This document shows positions 7,405 to 14,970 of a stretch of 60,966 bases of DNA, in pieces; position 1 is the stretch's first letter; each line of letters begins with the position of its first letter. Location: the IMG/VR virus record IMGVR_UViG_3300017963_000051, positions 1-60,966 of that record; one strand, given 5' to 3'. Below the pieces are notes generated by a model. The model made no database searches. It worked only from the letters and a program-made list of their open reading frames with translations, and was not told the origin of the DNA. A program made the translations under genes and the position numbers. This DNA comes from a virus.

Positions 7405-7854
7405 AAATGCGGGGTGGTTGTAAAGCTCCAGGAGCCCGGAGATCAGGAGATCTCGCAGGCTCCGCTTCTCGGGCTGTTCGGGCTCCGACTCCGACTCCGA
7501 CTCCGGCTCCGACTCGGGCTCCGGCTCCGACTCCTCGTCCAACGTCGCCTTCAGCTCCCGCTTGTACTCGTCCGACACCTCATCGTGGAGGCGGTCTGCA
7601 ATGGCACGGAACGGGCGCACGATCTGGAGCGCGTCTTCTGGCTCGATTTGAAGCCCCTGGTCCTGCCTCCCGTGCTCGTGAAGCTGGATGAAGTAGCCGT
7701 TGCTGCTGCGAAAGACCGTGAAGCTCACGCACAGCGGCAGCTCTTCACCCCCGAGAGGGCCCCACCCCGAAAATGCCCCCTGTCGCGTCCTGCGACAGAA
7801 CTCCCGGACAGCACACAGCGCCGCGCCAATCTCCTGAACTCGTTTCGTGCTCAT
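7399..7854 (-). CDS. Hypothetical protein with acidic tail (151 aa)
   Basis: The first 100 residues look folded (MSTKRVQEIGAALCAVREF start). Residues about 107-128 are a low-complexity run of Glu, Ser and Pro, followed by a short helix. The acidic repeat recalls DNA-mimic or chaperone-binding tails, but there is no direct evidence. The ATG overlaps the upstream stop (ATGA). Confidence 0.5.
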   Translation of the reverse strand: MSTKRVQEIGAALCAVREFCRRTRQGAFSGWGPLGGEELPLCVSFTVFRSSNGYFIQLHEHGRQDQGLQIEPEDALQIVRPFRAIADRLHDEVSDEYKRELKATLDEESEPEPESEPESESESEPEQPEKRSLRDLLISGLLELYNHPAFR

Positions 7855-8030
7855 CGTCGTGCCTCCTTCAGTGCCTTCTCTAGCTCTCGGATTCGTTCAT
7901 GGGCCTGCAACAAGCGCTTGGCCCCAATGCGGGCGACGTCTCGCCAGCCTCCGCGGTCGTAAGCCCACAGCCCCTTCTCCTCCAGCACGGTGAGAGCCCA
8001 CGTTTCGTCCGACATCCGTGTCGGCTTCAT
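7851..8030 (-). CDS. Hypothetical protein (59 aa)
   Basis: A small helical protein (TWALTVLEEKGLWAYDRGGW then a charged helix with ELEKALKEARR). The ATG overlaps the upstream stop and the stop overlaps the downstream ATG, so it is fully embedded in the coupled operon. No function is recognised. Confidence 0.5.
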   Translation of the reverse strand: MKPTRMSDETWALTVLEEKGLWAYDRGGWRDVARIGAKRLLQAHERIRELEKALKEARR

Positions 8031-8347
8031 CCCCGCATCTCCTTCAGCTCTTCCTCGCTCACCAGAACGCCCCGCCGTTCGATCTCCCGTTCGAGGTAAG
8101 TCGAGGCCCGCGGGTGTCCCTTGACCGCTTCTCGAAGACTCTCCAGAGCTTCCTCGGACACCAGCAGCCTCTCCGCGTCCCCGAAGTGCTTTTGCAGCAG
8201 CGCCAGCGCCACAGTGTCGTGGTGCCGGTCTATGGCGCTGCGCAGGTACGGGCCTTCCTCCGACGGCCGGCGACGTGAGGGGATGACGAACCCGAGCACG
8301 AAGAACAAAAGCAGAGGCAACGCAACGAGTAAGGCCAGGGGGATCAC
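8027..8347 (-). CDS. N-terminally anchored membrane protein (106 aa)
   Basis: Residues 2-22 (IPLALLVALPLLLFFVLGFV) form a clear transmembrane helix, followed by SRRR, which places the C-terminal helical domain in the cytoplasm. The GTG start overlaps the previous stop (GTGA). No family is recognised. Confidence 0.55.
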   Translation of the reverse strand: MIPLALLVALPLLLFFVLGFVIPSRRRPSEEGPYLRSAIDRHHDTVALALLQKHFGDAERLLVSEEALESLREAVKGHPRASTYLEREIERRGVLVSEEELKEMRG

Positions 8348-8775
8348 CGTTCCAGACTCCCGACGTCGTAGCCGAAGTCGGCCATGGTCTTGTTCCACAC
8401 CCTTGCCAGGTCTTCCTTGGAGTTTCGGGGCTCGTCGTTCACATGACCTAGAAGACGAGATGAGCCCCACATCCTCCAACCGAAGCACTCGTGACTGTTA
8501 CGCCATAGCTGCTCCATGAGACAGTCGTAGTCCTGTCTGAAAGGGTGTCCGATGTTGACTGCAACACTAGGATCGCCCGTAAACACCTTACGGGCCCAGC
8601 CCGAGAGGCAACAACAGTTTTCGTCGGGCGCGTAGCCGAGGATATGGCTGGGATGTGCTGGGGGAACCGTCCAGTCCGGCACCTGCCTGTAATAGAAACC
8701 TCTGTGGATGTGCTTCGCTTCGAGGATCGGGACTTCATCCGGCCATGCATGGGGGTGGGGTAGTTCGATACTCAT
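8344..8775 (-). CDS. Hypothetical protein (143 aa)
   Basis: Rich in His, Trp and Cys, including the run ENCCCLSGWARK near residue 55 and FGWRMWG. Metal binding is possible. The ATG at 8775 (MSIELPHPH) overlaps the next upstream stop; a longer frame to 8847 is a read-through of the neighbour and is rejected. Confidence 0.5.
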   Translation of the reverse strand: MSIELPHPHAWPDEVPILEAKHIHRGFYYRQVPDWTVPPAHPSHILGYAPDENCCCLSGWARKVFTGDPSVAVNIGHPFRQDYDCLMEQLWRNSHECFGWRMWGSSRLLGHVNDEPRNSKEDLARVWNKTMADFGYDVGSLER

Positions 8776-9113
8776 CCTTCGCTCCTCGCCTTCTTCGCAG
8801 CTTCGTGGCGCTCGCAGAACTCGCGCCCCTTCGTCGTCACGACCCACACGGTCGCCGTGCGTCCCGAGCGAGTCTCTGCACGTCCCCCGGAGTCCTCCAC
8901 GAACCCCTTGATCACCAGCCCCCTCCGCCTCGCACTCGCGGTCTGGTGCCGCATCTTCAGCCGCACCTCGATGCCGTCGTCGGTGTCCGCCTGGCGGTGC
9001 AAGGCGAGCAGCACGCGAAGCTCGTCCGTCTCCGCGTTCTGGCGCACCGACGCGGCAGCCGCCCGGCTCGTGGCCCTCGGGCCCCCAGGGACGATGGGCT
9101 CCCCGAGGCTCAC
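8772..9113 (-). CDS. Possible winged-helix protein (113 aa)
   Basis: The middle and C-terminal parts (ADTDDGIEVRLKMRHQTASA, then LVIKGFVEDSGG and TVWVVTTKGREF) read like a winged helix with a beta hairpin, so DNA binding is plausible. Two GTG codons are adjacent; the one at 9113 gives the GTGA overlap usual here. Confidence 0.5.
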   Translation of the reverse strand: MSLGEPIVPGGPRATSRAAAASVRQNAETDELRVLLALHRQADTDDGIEVRLKMRHQTASARRRGLVIKGFVEDSGGRAETRSGRTATVWVVTTKGREFCERHEAAKKARSEG

Positions 9114-9415
9114 CACTCCACGGTCTCCCCCGCCTTCAAGGCTTCTTCAGCTTTCCCGTCCTTCAGATCTTCCTGGATGAGCAACACCGCCTTGGCGATG
9201 TCGATGTTCCGGTGGCGGGCCAGCAGATCCTCGAAAATGCGGGCCGTCAACTTTTCGTCGCACAGGCCCCGCAAAGCGTAAGCCATGTTCTCTGCCGTCA
9301 TGAGCAGCCGTTCGTAGTGACCCACCCCAGGGAAGGACTCCTGGAAATAGGCGATGTCTCCGTCTTCGAGGTGGGCTCGGTACTCTTTCCGGTCGATGGT
9401 CATTTCGTCAGCCAT
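9110..9415 (-). CDS. Hypothetical protein (101 aa)
   Basis: An acidic alpha-helical protein without recognised family. ATG 9415 is supported by AGAAGGAGA a few bases upstream and by a promoter at 9441-9469, making it the first gene of a transcript that runs toward the recombinase. Confidence 0.55.
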   Translation of the reverse strand: MADEMTIDRKEYRAHLEDGDIAYFQESFPGVGHYERLLMTAENMAYALRGLCDEKLTARIFEDLLARHRNIDIAKAVLLIQEDLKDGKAEEALKAGETVEW

Positions 9416-9440
9416 GGTCGTTTCTCCTTCTCTGTGTTTC

Positions 9441-9469
9441 ACGATAATGTACGGTATCCTGAAAATCAA
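9441..9469 (-). promoter_or_regulatory. Sigma70-like promoter (minus)
   Basis: TTGATT (9464-9469), a 17-base spacer and TATCGT (9441-9446) on the minus strand, with AAGGAG between it and the ATG at 9415. This is a conventional promoter with a normal leader, unlike the leaderless ones elsewhere in the window. Confidence 0.65.
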
Positions 9470-9484
9470 GGGCTCATCTGGGCT

Positions 9485-9796
9485 TCACGGGCCTTCCGTC
9501 GCCAGCACCAGGGCCGCGAAGCGCACGAACCCTTCGAGCGTGTCCGCAGCCGAGATCTCCCCGTCCAACTGAGCAAAGTGGATCTCCGCCCCTACTCCGG
9601 CAGCCGTCTCGGGGAAGAAGGTCACGTGGCGGGACACCAGCATGGGACCTCCCGAGCCTGTCCGGGCCCAACGGAAGCGCCCGCGCAGGACTTCATACGC
9701 CCACGACTCCCATGCGGCCCTGCACGCTTCCTCGCCGCTCCCGTGTGGACTAAGAAAGTGCGTCAACGGCGGGGCGGTGTGGTCGACGAAACTCAT
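9485..9796 (-). CDS. Hypothetical protein (103 aa)
   Basis: Mixed alpha/beta; begins MSFVDHTAPPLTHFLSPHG and ends in a hydrophobic helix. The ATG overlaps the upstream stop. No family is recognised. It is the last gene upstream of the promoter at 9441. Confidence 0.5.
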   Translation of the reverse strand: MSFVDHTAPPLTHFLSPHGSGEEACRAAWESWAYEVLRGRFRWARTGSGGPMLVSRHVTFFPETAAGVGAEIHFAQLDGEISAADTLEGFVRFAALVLATEGP

Positions 9797-10086
9797 CCCT
9801 TGCTCCCTTCCCGCATCCCTGCGTGCACGCCCATGGCGAACAACTCGACTTCCCGTGCCGCAAACTTGGGGTCCTCTCGACGGTCGGGCGTGCCGGAAGC
9901 CAGCGTCGACCCTTCGGGGCGGATTGCCTCCCAGCGCCAGAGCAAGGGGCCGGGGAGCCACGGGGGGCCGGTCTTCTCTGCGAAGACAATCAGGTTCAGC
10001 TCCTTTCCGTCAGGCAAAGCAAACGCCCTGAAGAACAGGTGGGCTCCTCGGGCCTCCCACGGATTCTGTAGTGCGGACTCGCTCAC
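9793..10086 (-). CDS. Hypothetical protein (97 aa)
   Basis: A beta-rich small protein (HLFFRAFALPDGKELNLIVF, then RWEAIRPEG). The GTG start overlaps the upstream stop (GTGA) and its stop overlaps the downstream ATG. No family is recognised. Confidence 0.5.
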   Translation of the reverse strand: MSESALQNPWEARGAHLFFRAFALPDGKELNLIVFAEKTGPPWLPGPLLWRWEAIRPEGSTLASGTPDRREDPKFAAREVELFAMGVHAGMREGSKG

Positions 10087-10448
10087 TTCCCCGTCTTCCT
10101 TTCGGCAACGACAAACACGTCGCTCCACTTGGCGAGCAGGGAATCGTGCTCCCAGATCTCCACTTCGAGCAAGATCCAGAAGTCATAGCGCCCCTGGAGA
10201 TATCTTGGGAGATCCACGTGGGTGGTCGACTCCTGCCCCGCCACGAAGCGATCTGCCATCAGCGAAGCCAGGCGCATCATCGCCTCCAGCGAAGGCGCCT
10301 GCGCCTTCTGTTCGATCGTCACGTACTCCACGACCGGGGACCATTCCGGCTTGGTCCCTCCCGTGCGTTGCGTGTACTCGTGCCGACACCGTGTGCGGAC
10401 CACGAAGCTCCGAGGCACGGGCTTGTGGTTGAAGCTGCCGTCGCTCAT
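10083..10448 (-). CDS. Hypothetical protein (121 aa)
   Basis: It begins MSDGSFNHKPVPRSF and has a beta-rich, aromatic C-terminal half (YLQGRYDFWILLEVEIWE). ATG 10448 overlaps the previous stop by ATGA. No family is recognised. Confidence 0.5.
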   Translation of the reverse strand: MSDGSFNHKPVPRSFVVRTRCRHEYTQRTGGTKPEWSPVVEYVTIEQKAQAPSLEAMMRLASLMADRFVAGQESTTHVDLPRYLQGRYDFWILLEVEIWEHDSLLAKWSDVFVVAERKTGK

Positions 10449-11557
10449 ACCCTCGACACCCCCTTCGTCGGCACCCGCACCGCCGGCACGTACGGCAACG
10501 ACTCGTCGCCAACGACCATGGCGTCGATCCATACCTCCTTGATCGCCAACCACTCGTCCGGCCCCGGCGGGGGCATCTCCCGCGAGGAGAGCCGCTTCGC
10601 ATCTTCGGGTGAAAGCTGTTTTCCGGGGGTGTAGACCCGGTAGCCGCGCTTGCGGTAGCTCTCGGCCTTGCGCGGTTCGAGCGGCATCGGGTCTCGGTCG
10701 ACGTAGCAGCGCTCGTGTCCCCGCCGGTCGTAGCGGTAGGAGCAGGCAGCTCGGGGAACACCTCCCGTCGTGTGGCGATCTACCGACCGAGAAATCTCAT
10801 CGCGCATGAGCAGGATGTAGAAATCCGGAGGCACGTGACCTCGCAAAGTTCTCCGAGCCTTTTTCTGGAGACGCTTCGGTCCGATGCGCTCCACAAACTG
10901 TCGGTGACTGTTTATCAGGTCCACGAGTACCGGAAGAGCCCAGTTTGCAGCGACAGGGGAGTCCACCCACCGCCCCCCGCTCGCGTCAGCCACCCGCAAA
11001 GTACGAATGTTCACGAGGATGTCTTCCGGGGCCCTGTAGTAAGCCACCGCCGAAAACTGAAGGACGTCCCCCTCTTCCGTGAGCAAGTGCGCGAAGGGGT
11101 AGCAAAACTTCACGTCTGTCGGCTTTCCATCTTGCCGAGACACCGCCGCCAAATCGAGCCGATCTAACAACGACGCAAGGGGAGTCCCTTCACCCTCAGC
11201 TACTCCGTAGCCAACGTAGGTCACAGGAAAAGGTAAAGGTCCCGGTCGACGGAAGCTCGAAACCGTCTTAGCCAGAGGAAGGTAGAACTCGTCTCGCCAA
11301 CGGTCTCCGGGGAGCAAGCCTGCCTGTGCCGCACGTTCTACCTCTTTTCGGGCCCACGACTCCCCCCTGAAATGTTCGTCGAGCATCTTCGTCGTCGTCT
11401 GCTCTACAACCTCACGATAGAGGGCTTTCGGCACGTGGATGACTCTGGCCTTTTTGAGCAAAGCCCGAACATCCGGCAGAGTCTCAGGGGACTCTCTATG
11501 CGCCAAAAAGACCCGCAAAGTGTCTTTTGCCCCCCGAGAAAATCTGAATACGCTCAT
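10445..11557 (-). CDS. Hypothetical protein (370 aa)
   Basis: This is the largest gene of the accessory cluster. An N-terminal mixed region is followed by a C-terminal part with YDRRGHERCYV and, after a variable stretch, KEVWIDAMVVGDE. The order hydrophobic helix, RRGH, basic aromatic, then W-I-x-x-hydrophobic is reminiscent of the C-terminus of AcrVA2-like phage proteins, but this is only pattern resemblance. The start MSVFRFSRG at 11557 overlaps the upstream stop. Confidence 0.5.
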   Translation of the reverse strand: MSVFRFSRGAKDTLRVFLAHRESPETLPDVRALLKKARVIHVPKALYREVVEQTTTKMLDEHFRGESWARKEVERAAQAGLLPGDRWRDEFYLPLAKTVSSFRRPGPLPFPVTYVGYGVAEGEGTPLASLLDRLDLAAVSRQDGKPTDVKFCYPFAHLLTEEGDVLQFSAVAYYRAPEDILVNIRTLRVADASGGRWVDSPVAANWALPVLVDLINSHRQFVERIGPKRLQKKARRTLRGHVPPDFYILLMRDEISRSVDRHTTGGVPRAACSYRYDRRGHERCYVDRDPMPLEPRKAESYRKRGYRVYTPGKQLSPEDAKRLSSREMPPPGPDEWLAIKEVWIDAMVVGDESLPYVPAVRVPTKGVSRV

Positions 11558-11859
11558 CCTTCGCCCCCTTCTCGCCACGTCTCCAGCGCTTCGCGGAAAC
11601 GCTCCTCGCCCCAATCCCCCGAGTGCCACCACTCCAGGGCCTTCCACACGTTCGCCAGCTCGTGCACCTTGTCAGTGAACTGCTTTTCGAGGGCCGCTAG
11701 CTCTTCCCGCAAGGCTTCCGTGGCCTTGGCAGCGTCCTCGGCCCCCTCGGCGGCGAGAGCATCCCGCATCGACTCCAGGTCGTGCTGGCGGTCCACGAGC
11801 TTCAGCGGGCCTTCGATGTCCGCCACGTGGCACAGGTAGTTGTAGCTGCCGCCGCTCAC
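11554..11859 (-). CDS. Small conserved-type protein, MSGGSYNYL start (101 aa)
   Basis: The start MSGGSYNYLCHVADIEG and the C-terminal VWKALEWWHSGDWGEE match a family of about 100-residue proteins I have seen in bacteria and phages with no known function. The rest is alpha-helical and acidic. The ATG overlaps the upstream stop. Confidence 0.6.
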   Translation of the reverse strand: MSGGSYNYLCHVADIEGPLKLVDRQHDLESMRDALAAEGAEDAAKATEALREELAALEKQFTDKVHELANVWKALEWWHSGDWGEERFREALETWREGGEG

Positions 11860-12287
11860 TCCGCCTCCAGCTTCTCGCGCCAGTCGTCAGGCACGACGCA
11901 CCAGAACCCGAACTGCATGACAGGGCAGCCCGAGGCGATGGGGGTGAGCGCGATGGTGATCGGGTCCTCCCACGTGAACGTGCGCCAGTTCACCGGGACG
12001 GGCTCCCTGCACGCGAGCGACAAGATCCCCAGGTCCGGACGTGCCATGAACTCCTCACTGTGCATGACGGCGTCTCCACGGGCCTGGAAGCAGTAGGGGC
12101 GCATCGGGAACCGAGGGATGCCCCGGACCCGCTCCACGTCCGTAGGCTGACCCACGAAGAAGGCGTCGTGCAGCGGGTACGAACGGTACAGGAAGGTCCG
12201 CAGCTCCCGGGTCGAGAAACGATTTCCAGACGGGCCTAGCTCGGAAGGATCGCTCAAGGCCAGGACCACTGCTTGACCCTCGTTCAT
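11856..12287 (-). CDS. Hypothetical protein (143 aa)
   Basis: Mixed alpha/beta with aromatic patches (YRSYPLHDAFFVGQP, FGFWCVVPDDW). ATG 12287 overlaps the upstream stop (ATGA); longer frames to 12881 run through the neighbouring gene and are rejected. No family is recognised. Confidence 0.5.
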   Translation of the reverse strand: MNEGQAVVLALSDPSELGPSGNRFSTRELRTFLYRSYPLHDAFFVGQPTDVERVRGIPRFPMRPYCFQARGDAVMHSEEFMARPDLGILSLACREPVPVNWRTFTWEDPITIALTPIASGCPVMQFGFWCVVPDDWREKLEAE

Positions 12288-12679
12288 GAACACCGGCTCA
12301 GCCCCTCCCGCTCGACCACGAAAGAAGCCCCGTCGGCATCCTCCACCACGGCGAGCTTGCCGCTGTTCATGAAGCGAAGCACCCGCACGTTCGTCCGCTT
12401 GCCCTCCTCGCCTCCCCTGGTGTCGATCGCCTTCACCGTCATCCCCACCTCGGGCACAAACGGCTCGGTCTCCAACGCTTCGAGCCGCTCTTCGAGGGTG
12501 GCGATGTCGGCCCGGAGGGCTGCGAGCGACCCCTCGACCGACTTGTGCACCATCTCGACCCTGCTCGACCACACCGCCAGCTCTTCGAGCGTCTTCGTCG
12601 TCTCGCCGAGCACCGACTCCAGGACGCCAATTCGCCCTTGCGTGCGCTCGACCACCTTCAGGACTTCTTCGTGTGTCAT
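12284..12679 (-). CDS. Coiled-coil protein, first gene of minus operon (131 aa)
   Basis: Residues 3-70 are heptad-rich (THEEVLKVVERTQGRIGVLE), followed by a small beta domain (VPEVGMTVKAIDTR, GKLAVVEDADG) that resembles an SH3/KOW-like barrel. The promoter -10 box is only nine bases from the ATG and no Shine-Dalgarno is present, so the mRNA is probably leaderless. Confidence 0.6.
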   Translation of the reverse strand: MTHEEVLKVVERTQGRIGVLESVLGETTKTLEELAVWSSRVEMVHKSVEGSLAALRADIATLEERLEALETEPFVPEVGMTVKAIDTRGGEEGKRTNVRVLRFMNSGKLAVVEDADGASFVVEREGLSRCS

Positions 12680-12688
12680 CGTGAGGAG

Positions 12689-12718
12689 AGTATACACGTA
12701 TCGTAGGCAGGTAGTCAA
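12689..12718 (-). promoter_or_regulatory. Strong sigma70-like promoter (minus) inside repeat motif
   Basis: TTGACT (12713-12718), an 18-base spacer and TATACT (12689-12694) on the minus strand. The -35 is formed by the repeat motif TTGACTACCTGCCTAC and by the T-run of the terminator just upstream. It should drive the long accessory operon from 12679 downward. Confidence 0.75.
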
Positions 12719-12756
12719 AAAAGTGCCGGCCACGACGCCCCAAAACGTCGTGGCCG
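12713..12756 (-). terminator. Rho-independent terminator of the ParB-like gene
   Basis: A perfect 11-bp stem (12727-12737 with 12746-12756), CGGCCACGACG pairing with CGTCGTGGCCG around an eight-base loop, is followed on the minus strand by GCACTTTTTTG. It ends transcription from the ParB-like gene immediately before the next promoter begins. Confidence 0.85.
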
Positions 12757-12801
12757 ACTGCGGGTGTTACGATGCCACCGCCCGCTGGGCATCCATGCGC
12801 G

Positions 12802-13746
12802 CTATCCCGCCTTCGGAGGCGCCTTCTTCCCCCCGTTCTTCGCCCGCTTGGTCTCCGCCTTGCGGGCCTTCTCTTCGTCAATCTCCCGAAGCAGCCCCGT
12901 CAGCCCCTTGATCTGCGTCGAATCCGTCTCCCCGAGGACCCACCGCAGAGCCCGGACCACGTTCGGCTCCAGACCCCCGCCCTCCTGCGCCGCGGCGAGC
13001 ACCGCCTGGATGCGCCGCTTGCCAGGGGCGAGGGAAACCGTGGCCGTGCCCCCCTTCTCGCCCTTGCTGCCGCCCTTCTTCTCCCGCGTCTTCGCTTCCG
13101 CGGCCTTGACCGTGGCCTTGCCGCCCTCGGCCTGCATCTCGCGCCAGGACGCCCGCTGCGCCTTCCTGTCGAGCTTGGCGAGCTTGGCCGCCGCAGTGGC
13201 CGAGAGCAGCCCATCCTCGACCGCCTGAAGGACGACGTCGTCACACTCGCGCAGAGCGAGCCAGTTTTTGACCGCCTGCGTCGTGACGCCGAAGATCACG
13301 GCGATCTCCTCTGCGTCGTTGCCCTGGTCTTCGAGCCATGCCGCCTTGCGGGCCTTGGCGAGCGGACCATCGTCGCGGCGGATCTCGTTCTCCGAGATCA
13401 TGATGCCGGCCATGTCCTTGTCACTGCCCTTGCGGGCGATCACCGGGATCTTCACCGTCGCCTTGCCCTGCTCGCGCAGCCGGCGGTTGGCCTCGCGGGC
13501 GTGCAGCGTGCGACGACGTCCCGCCACCACCTCGGGCACCTCGCCATCCTTGCGAATGAGGATCGGCTCCAATACGCCTTGGTACATGATGTTCGCCACC
13601 ATGCCTTCGTCCAGCGGGTGCTTGACGCGCTCGTCGTAGAGCGGGTGTTCGGGGCCGTCGTTCGTGTCGTGACCGATCACGCACACGTCCTCGGGCTCCA
13701 TGTGGAAATAGTTTCCGCGCTTACCGGGTAGAGCTTGCTTTGCCAT
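12802..13746 (-). CDS. ParB-like protein (314 aa)
   Basis: The N-terminal domain has the ParB/Srx fold: HPLDEGMVANIMYQGVLEPI, then the GRRRTLHA box at 76-83, then a helix-turn-helix region (about 150-175, EEIAVIFGVTTQAVKNWLAL). The C-terminus is charged and Lys-rich. ParB-type proteins bind centromere-like repeats or act as phage regulators or nucleases; no ParA is encoded nearby. It is preceded by a hairpin shared with 1409 and flanked by TAGTCAGGTAGTC-type repeats, which are candidate binding sites. Confidence 0.8.
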   Translation of the reverse strand: MAKQALPGKRGNYFHMEPEDVCVIGHDTNDGPEHPLYDERVKHPLDEGMVANIMYQGVLEPILIRKDGEVPEVVAGRRRTLHAREANRRLREQGKATVKIPVIARKGSDKDMAGIMISENEIRRDDGPLAKARKAAWLEDQGNDAEEIAVIFGVTTQAVKNWLALRECDDVVLQAVEDGLLSATAAAKLAKLDRKAQRASWREMQAEGGKATVKAAEAKTREKKGGSKGEKGGTATVSLAPGKRRIQAVLAAAQEGGGLEPNVVRALRWVLGETDSTQIKGLTGLLREIDEEKARKAETKRAKNGGKKAPPKAG

Positions 13747-13760
13747 CGTAGGGGTCTCCT

Positions 13761-13795
13761 ACCCCAAAGCCCCGTGCCCTGGCGGGCTACGGGGG
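13761..13795 (-). promoter_or_regulatory. Leader hairpin before the ParB-like gene
   Basis: On the minus strand CCCCCGTAGCCCGCCAGGGC continues into ACGGGG then CTTTGGGG, the same core as the 1409 hairpin. Here it lies between the 13819 gene and the ParB-like ATG at 13746. It may be a partial terminator or a translational control element. Confidence 0.5.
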
Positions 13796-13818
13796 TGGGG
13801 TCGATTGGAAGGTCGAGG

Positions 13819-14346
13819 CTAGCTCGCTTCTCGGAGCATCGCAGCCACGCCGGACGCAAACGCGATGGCGTCATCATCCGAGCATCCGGTCTCACGCTTG
13901 GCGAGACGGGCGATCTCCGGGAGTACCCGGTGGGCCGGCATCTCCCCAGCAACCGCCTTGGCGAAGATCGGGGCGACGACCGCGGCCACCGCCTTGCGGA
14001 AGGTATCCGGGTCCATCTTCTTCGGCTCCGGCTCCGGCTCGCACTCTTCGATCCGGTAACTCAGGAAGGTGTGGCAGCACACCCGGAGCTTGCCATCCCG
14101 TTCGATGTCCGCCCACCATCCATCGGGGCTCTGCTCGATTTCGTCCGCGAGGCGGACGAGCACATCAGGATCCGCCATGGCATCCCGCTTGTGGGCTTCA
14201 TCCGTCTGATCGCAGTCCGTGGTAAGGTTCGTCCGGACAAGGCGGACCTTGCCCGACCGGAGCATCTTCAGGTATGCGGGGCGGCGGATCTGCCCGCGGG
14301 GAGTGATCTTCGTGGTGACGCCTGCGAAAGTGATTTGCTGTGCCAT
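13819..14346 (-). CDS. Hypothetical protein (175 aa)
   Basis: The N-terminal 60 residues are basic (KITPRGQIRRPAYLKMLRSG); a PEPEPKK linker near residue 113 separates a helical C-terminal domain. No family is recognised. Its leader carries the repeat module and the CGTCAGACCTAGCACG tail before ATG. It is divergent from the 14502 gene and co-directional with the ParB-like gene downstream. Confidence 0.55.
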   Translation of the reverse strand: MAQQITFAGVTTKITPRGQIRRPAYLKMLRSGKVRLVRTNLTTDCDQTDEAHKRDAMADPDVLVRLADEIEQSPDGWWADIERDGKLRVCCHTFLSYRIEECEPEPEPKKMDPDTFRKAVAAVVAPIFAKAVAGEMPAHRVLPEIARLAKRETGCSDDDAIAFASGVAAMLREAS

Positions 14347-14370
14347 CGTGCTAGGTCTGACGGATAGCAC

Positions 14371-14396
14371 AGTAGTCTATTCATCAGGTAGTCAAA
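14371..14396 (-). promoter_or_regulatory. Repeat module, copy 5 (split half-sites, minus)
   Basis: TTGACTACCTG and, ten bases further, GACTACT on the minus strand; a -10-like TACTGT follows TTGACT at 15 bases. The leader ends in the same GCACG-ATG tail as the plus-strand copies. It faces the 13819-14346 gene. Confidence 0.5.
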
Positions 14397-14467
14397 AATC
14401 ATTTAGCTTGCGCGAGATGCGTGACGCGAAGATCGCGCAGCTCGAAGAAAATCTGAAACCGTGTGAA

Positions 14468-14484
14468 TAGTAGTCAGGTAGTCA
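14468..14484 (+). promoter_or_regulatory. TAGTCAGGTAGTCAC module, copy 6
   Basis: GTGAATAG then TAGTCAGGTAGTCAC then CGTCTGACCTTGCACG and ATG at 14502. It is the near-perfect twin of the 443 leader. It lies back-to-back with the minus-strand copy at 14371, so the two divergent genes share a control region. Confidence 0.6.
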
Positions 14485-14501
14485 CCGTCTGACCTTGCAC
14501 G

Positions 14502-14681
14502 ATGGACACGAACAGCTCCAACCCCGTAACCTCCGATGACTCCCGCCTGGCCCGCAAGGCCCGCGTGCTCGAAGTGGCCGAGTACACCAGCACCGACCCC
14601 CGCGACATCTTCTCCCAGCTCGTCTGGGAAGGCCGCGAAGGCGGCTGGACTCTCGAAGAGGTTGAGGCTCTTCTAAAGTAA
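14502..14681 (+). CDS. Small protein of the MDT-start group (59 aa)
   Basis: It starts ATGGACACGAACA, as does the gene at 15981, directly after a repeat module. The protein is acidic and helical (LEVAEYTSTDPRDIFSQLV) with a C-terminal WTLEEVEALLK. No family is recognised. A duplicated hairpin follows the stop. Confidence 0.55.
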   Translation: MDTNSSNPVTSDDSRLARKARVLEVAEYTSTDPRDIFSQLVWEGREGGWTLEEVEALLK

Positions 14682-14697
14682 GCCCCACCTCCCCAAT

Positions 14698-14753
14698 CGA
14701 CCCCCGCCCCTGGCTAGCTCGACTAGCAGGGGCTTTCGGGGTGTATGGACACC
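14698..14753 (+). repeat. Hairpin-ATG repeat, copy A
   Basis: A 56-base block nearly identical to 14971-15027 (one C fewer). CCCCT pairs with AGGGG and GCTAG with CTAGC around a CTCGA loop; an outer CCCCG can pair with the CGGGG just before the ATG of the 14745 gene. It may end upstream transcription and also mask the translation start. Confidence 0.7.
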
Positions 14754-14960
14754 TCGACCGCGAACCCCTCCCGACTCACCGAAGCCTGTCGCCGCGCCAT
14801 CGTCCGGATGCAGTCTGGCTCCGTCCCCATCGCCCGCGTGCCTAGCGATGCCCGTCACGTGCTCGAAGACCGCGGCATCGCCTGCGAACTGTCCGCGGCC
14901 GGGTACCTGGAGCTGACGCCTCGCGGCCGAGGCGTGGACCCTGCAACTTTCGAGGCGTAG
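14745..14960 (+). CDS. Small possible winged-helix protein (71 aa)
   Basis: The sequence RLTEACRRAIVRMQSGSVPI, then VLEDRGIACELSAAGYLELT, reads as helix-helix followed by a strand-turn-strand wing, similar in layout to the 15981 protein. DNA binding is an inference. The ATG sits three bases after a strong hairpin. Confidence 0.5.
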   Translation: MDTSTANPSRLTEACRRAIVRMQSGSVPIARVPSDARHVLEDRGIACELSAAGYLELTPRGRGVDPATFEA

Positions 14961-14970
14961 GAAAACTCCT

